Source of the DNA: Fratercula arctica
Lineage: Eukaryota > Chordata > Aves > Charadriiformes > Alcidae
Length of the DNA stretch: 64,000 bases
Assembly (NCBI GenBank): GCA_947846985.1
Contig: CANTUZ010000025.1
Span: forward strand, 16,304,100 to 16,368,099
Direction of reading: 5' to 3'
Position 1 is the first letter of the stretch. Each line of letters opens with the position of its first letter. Positions 57,926 to 64,000 of this stretch are shown in pieces. The notes under the pieces were generated by a model that worked only from the letters and a program-made list of their open reading frames with translations, searched no databases and had not been told where the DNA came from. The position numbers and the translations under genes are program-made.

Positions 57926-59365
57926 ATCTTCCTTAAAAATCTCCTCATCTTGTATTCTCTTTCGGCAGTTCCTCTGTATATGTCCCTTCTTGCGACAATA
58001 AAAACACTCCGCATTTCGTGGACTAAATCCTCTCCTTCTTAATTCTACTGGGTCTTTCCGAGAACTTTCCCCCTTAGCCTGATTCTGTCCTTCCCTTACA
58101 GCTGCCACCAGAATTCTGGCTTGTTTCTTCTGGTTTTCTTCTTCTCTTCTCACATACACCTTCTGAGCCTCTCTCAGTAACTCATCTAACCCTCTTTCCT
58201 GCCAATCTTCTATCTTCTCTAACTTCTTCCTTATGTCAGTCCAAGATTTAGCTACAAATTGAGTTTTCAGTAGGGCTTGACCCACCTGACTATCGGGGTC
58301 TAACCCAGAATACAGTTGTAAACTCTTTCTCAATCTTTCTAACCATTCGGTGGGGGTTTCATCTCTTTTCTGTTGTTCATTAAAAGCCTTATTAATATTT
58401 TTTCCTCTGGGTACAGAATCTCTAATCCCCTGAATTATCATATCTCGGAGATCAACCATATTATTTCTATGTGCTGGGTCTTGGTTGTCCCAATTGGGCC
58501 GCTGTAAGGGCCATTTTACATCCCCGGCAGGACCATGCTGATGTCTTTGATCCCAATGCCTCATACTGGCAGTTCTGATCATTCCTCGTTCTTCGTTCGT
58601 GAATAATATTCTTAAAATGGACTCCATTTCGTCCCAAGTGTAGATATTAGGTCCGAGGAATTGATCCAAATGCTCTGCTACCCCTAATGGGTCCTCTAAC
58701 AGATGTCCCATTTCTTTCTTAAATTCTCTCACATCCCCGGAGCTGAGAGGTACAGACACAAACCCCACTCCAGGCTGTGGTCCCCCCATAGCAGTCTCCC
58801 TTAAGGGGTATAATAAACTTTCCTCTCTCCTTTCCCTAGTTTGACTTCTAGTTATTCTTTGATTAGGAAGAGGGGTCTCCTCCCCAGATTCCGTGGGGAC
58901 TGTTGGAGGGAGATTTGGCTCAGGACCCGGTGGAGGGGGAGCATAGGGTGGGGGAGACGTTGGAGGTTCGCCTACATCCCACTTCCTCCTTTTATCAGCT
59001 TTCTTTTCCTTTAATGAAAACAAGTTCGTAACTTGTGTTATGCCTTGGATCCAAAAAAAGGCGTACTCGCTTTCCTCCTTATTAAATGGTCGTTTGTTGT
59101 TAACATATATGTTTAATTGTTGGCATATCCAATCCTCAGACGACCCATAAATTGGCCAGCGTAGGTCTTTTCTTATCTGTTTTCCTCCCCATATCTCCAT
59201 ACAATAATGGACCATTTTCTCCCTAGGTTTCTCTTTCCGAGAAGGGGAACTATCCCAATATTGGATCATTAAGCCTAACGGGCTACCTGGGGGTATATTA
59301 GGAAGCCTACCCCCACCCCGTTTCTCCTGTATGGAACCAGAAGTTTTACCGTTCTTCTGTCCCAT
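57923..59365 (-). CDS. gag: Gag polyprotein (matrix, capsid, nucleocapsid)
   Basis: 480 codons from ATG 59363-59365 to TAG 57923-57925. I chose this start over the GTG 11 codons upstream because it gives 'MGQ', a myristoylation start as in other gammaretroviral Gags. In order: matrix with a basic stretch; a Pro-rich linker with 'PPPY' (138-141), a late-budding motif; capsid, with 'VPLSSGDVREFKKEM' near its start and the major homology region around 'RDETPTEWLERLRKSL'; a charged segment; and one CCHC zinc knuckle 'CFYCRKKGHIQRNC' (454-467) before a short acidic end. One knuckle and PPPY fit class I. No internal stop or frameshift seen, so Gag could still be made. Confidence 0.95.
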   Translation of the reverse strand: MGQKNGKTSGSIQEKRGGGRLPNIPPGSPLGLMIQYWDSSPSRKEKPREKMVHYCMEIWGGKQIRKDLRWPIYGSSEDWICQQLNIYVNNKRPFNKEESEYAFFWIQGITQVTNLFSLKEKKADKRRKWDVGEPPTSPPPYAPPPPGPEPNLPPTVPTESGEETPLPNQRITRSQTRERREESLLYPLRETAMGGPQPGVGFVSVPLSSGDVREFKKEMGHLLEDPLGVAEHLDQFLGPNIYTWDEMESILRILFTNEERGMIRTASMRHWDQRHQHGPAGDVKWPLQRPNWDNQDPAHRNNMVDLRDMIIQGIRDSVPRGKNINKAFNEQQKRDETPTEWLERLRKSLQLYSGLDPDSQVGQALLKTQFVAKSWTDIRKKLEKIEDWQERGLDELLREAQKVYVRREEENQKKQARILVAAVREGQNQAKGESSRKDPVELRRRGFSPRNAECFYCRKKGHIQRNCRKRIQDEEIFKED

Positions 59366-59846
59366 CTTCCGAAAGTGCCTTCTTTCTTGTCCACTCACTC
59401 ACTTCCCTCCGTTCGTGGCCCACGCCCTCGCGGACTATGGGAACCGCACTACTGGGAGGTCCACACTCACTTCGTCCGGTGGATTACTAAATCCGATGGA
59501 CGTCTCCTTCACTCGCACTTCGGGTATCCAATCCCTGACCGAACGGAACCACAATATACTTACCCCAGAGTCTTCATTCGATACATCGAACGGGAACCAC
59601 AATTCCAGACTCACTCTGGAGTCTTCGTTCGGCTTTTCCGAATGGGATCCGCTACATACTCACTTCCGAGTCTTCGTCCGGGTCTTCGTGCACAAAGATT
59701 ACGGGGAAACAAAACTGCAGTATCTCTTTCTTTTTGCTTTCTCACCTCCGTTTGGAAAATCCAGGTTAGCTAGCCCGGGACTCCCTCCGGGACCATCCGA
59801 AGATGGGGCACCTTCCCAGAGTTGAGTTCCGAAATCAGCTGTCTGG
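59366..59846 (-). promoter_or_regulatory. 5' leader with repeated splice-donor-like motifs
   Basis: Between the primer site and gag. The minus strand has GT(G/A)AG(T/A) motifs at 59740-59745, 59658-59663, 59609-59614, 59558-59563, 59465-59470 and 59397-59402 (with an overlapping one at 59393-59398). Several sit in a degenerate repeat built on 'cgaagactc...gtgagt...gtggttcc'. The motif at 59558 reads GGG|GTAAGTAT, close to consensus. The one nearest gag lies just upstream of its ATG. The packaging signal should also lie here but I cannot place it. Confidence 0.65.
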
Positions 59847-59864
59847 ATCCGAGTAACGGCACCA
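59847..59864 (-). promoter_or_regulatory. Primer binding site, tRNA-His type
   Basis: The minus strand reads TGGTGCCGTTACTCGGAT, 4 bases from the end of the 5' LTR. It matches the complement of the 3' end of tRNA-His at 17 of 18 positions (T for G once). His priming is the hallmark of the ERV-H type of class I elements. Confidence 0.85.
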
Positions 59865-59868
59865 AAAT

Positions 59869-60406
59869 TGTTATAAATACTCCGAGTCCGTAAGGAGTTT
59901 AATAAATGTTTATTAGATAAGAAAGCAAAAGCAGCGCTGGGCGGCCGGGGAGTCGCAGCTCCACAAAGGCTCGCAAATTCGAATGTCTCAAGCAACTCCT
60001 TTTATCTTCTCGGGGGTGGGTTTCAGCATCCTTAGTCTCCGCCAGGTGCCCCCCTATAGATTGCCGGGTCAGCTAACATATACAAGGATCTGCACCGAGA
60101 CACAAGCTCAACAAACAAATGGGCATGAGAACGGCGTCACGGGCAGCCGCTCAAGGACATCAGTCCTTCATGGCAACATTCCCCAGGTCTCATCCCTTCA
60201 CCCAGATAAGGCAGTCATCCGTAGCAACAGCTGGCAGTATATCATATCATGACATTTACTGCTAGTATAGCAATTAAGTCTTATCGCAAGACAGGATGTC
60301 CTGCTTCACAGAGCAGGACACTTCCATTGCTTGTTTGGTGCAATAATTACCCTCCTTGTTCAGCTCTCCTGGTCATCAGCAAATTACCTGTTAGTCACCT
60401 ATTGCA
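59869..60406 (-). repeat. 5' LTR of the class I provirus (538 bp)
   Basis: Identical by eye to the 3' LTR. It drives transcription on the minus strand. The TATA-like GATAAAAGG is at 59998-60008 and the poly(A) signal AATAAA at 59909-59914. The 89-codon open frame seen on the plus strand occurs in both LTRs and has no coding support. Confidence 0.95.
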
Positions 60407-60411
60407 ATCAG

Positions 60412-60951
60412 CACACTCATCGCCCTGCAATACAGTATGCTTCCCCTTACCTTTCCTTGACTTGGTGCCTTCCCTTTTGGTTTGCATCAGAAGGGCTCGC
60501 CCATCTTCCACATTTGCACCAAAACCAACCATTTTTTCCCTGAACTGCTCCCACCACTACTCCCTGGTGTTCTAAAGGTTTTGTTCGCTGGTGGTGTCCT
60601 CAGAAAATAATCTTCATGTTTCAACACCGGTACACTGGGAGGAAAGAAAGGTCACACTATTACATGATGCATTCAGCCCTTTTAACACTGCACACAGCCC
60701 TTTCCCCAACTCACTCTCCAGAAGCATAACCTCATGCTGATGGTTGAGCTCTTGCTGAATCCATTTACAATGTCTGAGAGCAGGATGCCTAAGGATCAAA
60801 GAGTTACCAACCTACTTCAGCAGGAGTCTTTGGTTATCTGCAGCTGGCAGCATTATGACAATTACATTTGGAGTTTTGTGGCATTTTGCACATTCCCTAA
60901 AGCATTAGGTCCTGAATTTCCTGAGTGGTTAGGACAGGACAAGTGGGATGA
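60412..60951. other. No gene seen
   Basis: Host sequence between the provirus and the next solo LTR. No recognised repeat or domain. Confidence 0.45.
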
Positions 60952-61266
60952 TGTCCTGGTTCCGGTGGGGATAGGGTTAATTTTCCGCAGGCTCCAGCAG
61001 GGACACAGGTATTCCATCCCATGTGAGCCATGCCCACTCGGAGTGGGCTGGGGCGTTCCAGGTCCAGTCGGTGAGCGGCGGTTCCGTAATCGTGTTTGTA
61101 TATTCCCCTATCCATGTTGTTGTTGTTGTTGTTTTCTTGTTCCCTCTGCTGTTCTGTTAAACTGCCTTTGTCTCAACCCACGAGTTTTGCCTTTTGCTTC
61201 CGATTCTTCCCCGCCCGAGAGAGCAGCACGTGGTTCTTTGTTGCCGTCTGAGGCCAAACCACAACA
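60952..61266 (+). mobile_element. Solo LTR of the short ERVL-like family (315 bp)
   Basis: It begins TGTCCTGG and ends CCACAACA, with a perfect 5 bp duplication 'gatga' (60947-60951 and 61267-61271). Same family as 44322-44663 in the opposite orientation. A (gtt)n run lies near 61118-61134. Confidence 0.9.
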
Positions 61267-61271
61267 GATGA

Positions 61272-63035
61272 AGATACAGAAAGTACTTTGTCCAGCACAG
61301 TGGAGCAAGGTTGGAAGAAAAAGTAATTAAAAAAAATGCTCACTTTTCTAGGATAAAGGGGAAACAGAGAAGAATATGTGAAGAGAAAACTGGAGTCATG
61401 GTTTGCAAAAGGGAAGCAGACAATACATTGATTCAAGAAGGGATGAGAGGACACAAGACAAAAAGAGGTGAGATGAATGAACAGAGGTACTTGTAAGCAG
61501 GACAGAGAATGTATGAGCAAACTGCTGGGAGAGTATCTATCTGGTGCAGCAAGTGCAGCAGTTTGAGTAGAGTAAGAAAACAGAAAGCTAACCAGAACCA
61601 TTATGGTTCAAGATGAACTTCTGCACATGATCGCAAACATTGCACAGGTAGAGTCAGGAGGCAAATTTGGTGATGTGGAGCAAGCATGACTTCAGTCTCT
61701 GCAGACACAGGCAATCACAAAACATTTTGGGAAGACAGGAGGTTACAGAGATCCATCTTTCTCTCAGTAAAGACAACCTACTGCTCTCTGGGAAACAACT
61801 ACTGCTTTAAATGAGGATTCCCAACATGTATACATCATTAGCCCCATCACTGTTATAAAAAGCAATTAAAAGCATAAAAAAAATTTGGATTATCTACATG
61901 CAGGAATAAAATTCCTCCCAAGATTATATTGCTCTACTTGCAAGTATGGGAGTGACATACAGCTTTCCTAAGTTAACAGAAGACTAAACAAATCTTTTTC
62001 CTGTTTGAGTGCCAATTTTACACAGGCAACCCAAAGACTGCCATTGAGTTTGTATTATTTGGGATACAGGTAATGTGGAGGTTGATTCACAAGAAAAGCC
62101 TTTACCAAAAAGCTTACACTACTGAAGTTACTGTACATCTGAGGAAAAAGCAGGTATCTGATATTCCCATCAGAAAATGATAGTTAAATTAAAAGTTTCA
62201 AATCAATGTGCTCTATAAGCCATTGTTTAATAGGGTCCACTGTGCCTGTTGGACAATTAGTATTACTCCTATATTAGTAATGCAAAACATTATATAATGG
62301 CTTATGACCTGTAATAACTGGCTGAAGTGTTGGATAAAACTTCTCTCAATAACCTCCATTTACTTTAGGGCTTCAAACTGCATGGCCACTAATAATATTG
62401 CAAAGTGTTATTAAAATTTATGGTGGACTAAATTAGTATCTTATTTGAATTATATTAAATTATTAACCTACTAATTCCTGCAACCCAAAGTACAGCAAGA
62501 GGTGGGTTTGGACCCTAATAACTGTTTAAAAAGGCATAAAGGTGTAATACTTGACCAGACTTCTCTGATAATAGAAGACTTGATATTCCATCTGCCTGTA
62601 CTTGAATAATTAACAGCATTTAAAAACATTGAGGTTGTCATTATTTGCATGCTTTCTGAGTTTTTAAAGTACATTTAATTACAACCTAAAGATCTTCTAT
62701 GAAGACAGTGACCTTTGGCTTGTAGATGAGCAGGTGATTATTCGACTGGTTCACTGCAATACCTAATGGCGTGGTTACCTCTAGAATACCGAGTTCTGGT
62801 TTAAATAACGCTATGGCAGAGGCAATTCAAACAGAAACAGGAAGAAGTTACAGAAGCTAATTTACAAGGAAATAACAAAAGCAAATGTATTTACATTTAT
62901 AGGTCACTAAACAATTAGAGCCTGGTTCTTTAGTATTTAAGAAAAGAAAGTTCATGCTAAAGTTTTGCTCAAGGATACGGCGTCCAATCTTAAAATGGCA
63001 AACACTTAATCTGACAGGGGTGCAGACTAAGGAGG
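61272..63035. other. No gene seen
   Basis: AT-rich sequence with short open frames only. No repeat ends recognised. Confidence 0.45.
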
Positions 63036-64000
63036 TGTCGTGGTTGCCTCAGACGGCAACAAAGAACCACCGTCCTCCATACCAAAGAGGCTTCAAACGC
63101 TTGGCTTGCTTGATTGTAGCGCATGTCTCACATTCATGGATGACCTGTGCAATAGTGTCCATGGTCAAGTCCACCCCTCGGTCACGAGCCCATCTATATG
63201 TCGCATCTCTTCCTTGATGGCCTGAGGTCTCATGGGCCCACTGAGATATGAATAGTTCACCCTTATGTTGCCAGTCCAGATCCACCTGAGGCACTTCAAT
63301 CCTAGCAGCCCGATCCACCTGCTGGTTGTTCTGATGTTCCTCCATGGCCCAGTTCCTGGGCACATGGGCATCTACGTGGCGTACTTTCACAACCAGATTC
63401 TCTATCCGGGCAGCAATATCTTGCCACAGTTCAGCAGCCCAGATGGGTTTGCCTCTGTGCTGCCAGTTGCCCTGCTTCCACTGCTGTAATCACCCCCACA
63501 GAGCATTTGCCACCATCCATGAGTCAGTGTAGAGATAAAGGACTGGCCATTTTTCTCGCTCGGCAATGTCCAAAGCCAGCTGAATGGCTTTCACCTCTGC
63601 AAACTGGCTCGATTCACCTTGTCCTTCACTGGCTTCTGCAACTTGTCGTGTAGGACTCCACACAGCAGCCTTCCACTTTCGATGCTTTCCCACAATCCGG
63701 CAGGACCCATCAGTGAACAGGGCATATTTCTTCTCATTTTCTGGCAGTTTATTATATGGTGGGGCCTCTTCCGCACACGTCACCTCCTCCTCTGGTGACA
63801 TTCCAAAATCCTTGCCTTCTGGCCAGTCCATGATCACTTCCAGAATTCCTGGGTGACTGGGGTTTCCCATTCGAGTTCGCTGTGTGATCAGTGCAATCCA
63901 CTTACTCCACGTAGCATCAGTTGCATGATGTGTGGTGGGGACCCTTTCTTTGAACATCCAGCCCAGCACCGGCAGTTGAGTTGCTAAGAGGAGCTGTGCT
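63036..64000 (-). mobile_element. ERVL-like pol fragment with LTR stub, runs off the window
   Basis: On the minus strand, RNase H (63969-63490: 'KKYALFTDGSCRIVGKHRKW', 'LYLYTDSWMVANALWG') is followed by the end of RNase H and the integrase zinc domain (63390 onward: 'VRHVDAHVPRN', 'WAHETSGHQGRDATYRW', 'CETCATIKQAK'). It then joins directly at about 63073 to the final 38 bases of an LTR ending at 63036. The integrase core and the rest of the 3' region are missing. The LTR stub matches the short family at 44322 and 60952. It shares about the same pol as the copy at 21.7-22.5 kb but is less decayed. It continues past 64000. Confidence 0.85.

Larger units (their letters stand above)
50665..60411 (-). 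mobile_element. Near-intact class I (gamma-like) endogenous retrovirus with extra ORFs
   Basis: Complete proviral structure on the minus strand. In transcription order it has the 5' LTR (60406-59869), His-type primer site, leader with splice-donor-like motifs, gag, UAG stop, pro, pol, two Cys-rich ORFs, env, polypurine tract and 3' LTR (51207-50670). A 5 bp host duplication 'atcag' flanks it (50665-50669 and 60407-60411). I read the LTRs as identical over 538 bp, so the insertion is recent. I found two pol-region lesions (a frameshift in protease and an in-frame TGA before the integrase C-terminal domain). Gag and env have no internal break that I can see. The two ORFs between pol and env are not part of the simple gammaretrovirus plan. 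Confidence 0.95.

Noticed and set aside
59331..59825. 164- and 132-codon plus-strand frames opposite the proviral leader
   Set aside because: They are antisense to the leader and gag start; their repeated residues reflect the leader's repeated nucleotide units.
61173..61601. 142-codon minus-strand frame
   Set aside because: It crosses a solo LTR boundary and has no recognisable domain.

Overview
This window looks like avian nuclear DNA. It contains many CR1 LINE copies ending in the ATTCTATGATTCTATG-type 3' tail, several avian-style LTR families with TG...CA ends, and a mostly AT-rich background with no recognisable host exons, tRNA or rRNA. I could not identify a single-copy host gene. Everything coding-like that I can support comes from retroelements.

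Layout. 1-15 kb: an old CR1 tail (60-578), an LTR-like block with a degenerate repeat (2319-3003), a 5'-rich CR1 copy with broken ORF1 and ORF2 (3004-5530), then unannotated sequence with a G-rich tract at 9140. 15-28.5 kb: a CR1 tail, a partial LTR, and a large ERVL-like complex. That complex is a minus-strand provirus (19924-26949) with a CR1 nested in its reverse transcriptase, joined head-to-head at about 26950 to a plus-strand 5' piece of the same family (partial LTR, Lys-type primer site, leader ORF with membrane segments). 28.5-50.6 kb: mostly unannotated sequence holding two adjacent CR1 copies, an old CR1, a short CR1, and four solo LTRs whose boundaries are set by 4-5 bp target duplications (37617, 44322, 47237, 48267).

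50.67-60.41 kb is the centrepiece. It is an almost intact class I (gamma-like) endogenous retrovirus on the minus strand, with two LTRs of 538 bp that I read as identical, a 5 bp target duplication (atcag), a His-type primer site, and gag, pro, pol and env. Gag ends in a UAG in a context like that of murine leukaemia virus, so Gag-Pol was probably made by readthrough. Pro has one frameshift and pol one in-frame TGA. Two further open frames lie between pol and env. Both are Cys-rich, and they share the same W-C-x2-C-...-C-x8-C-x2-C spacing and a similar Trp-rich tail, so they look like tandem paralogues. Simple gammaretroviruses have no genes in this position. The 5' leader also carries a run of splice-donor-like motifs, and env has no ATG near its start. 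Together these suggest a multiply spliced, complex-retrovirus style of expression.

60.4-64 kb: another solo LTR (60952-61266), unannotated sequence, and a second ERVL-like pol copy (63036 to the window edge) whose integrase is joined directly to the last bases of an LTR.
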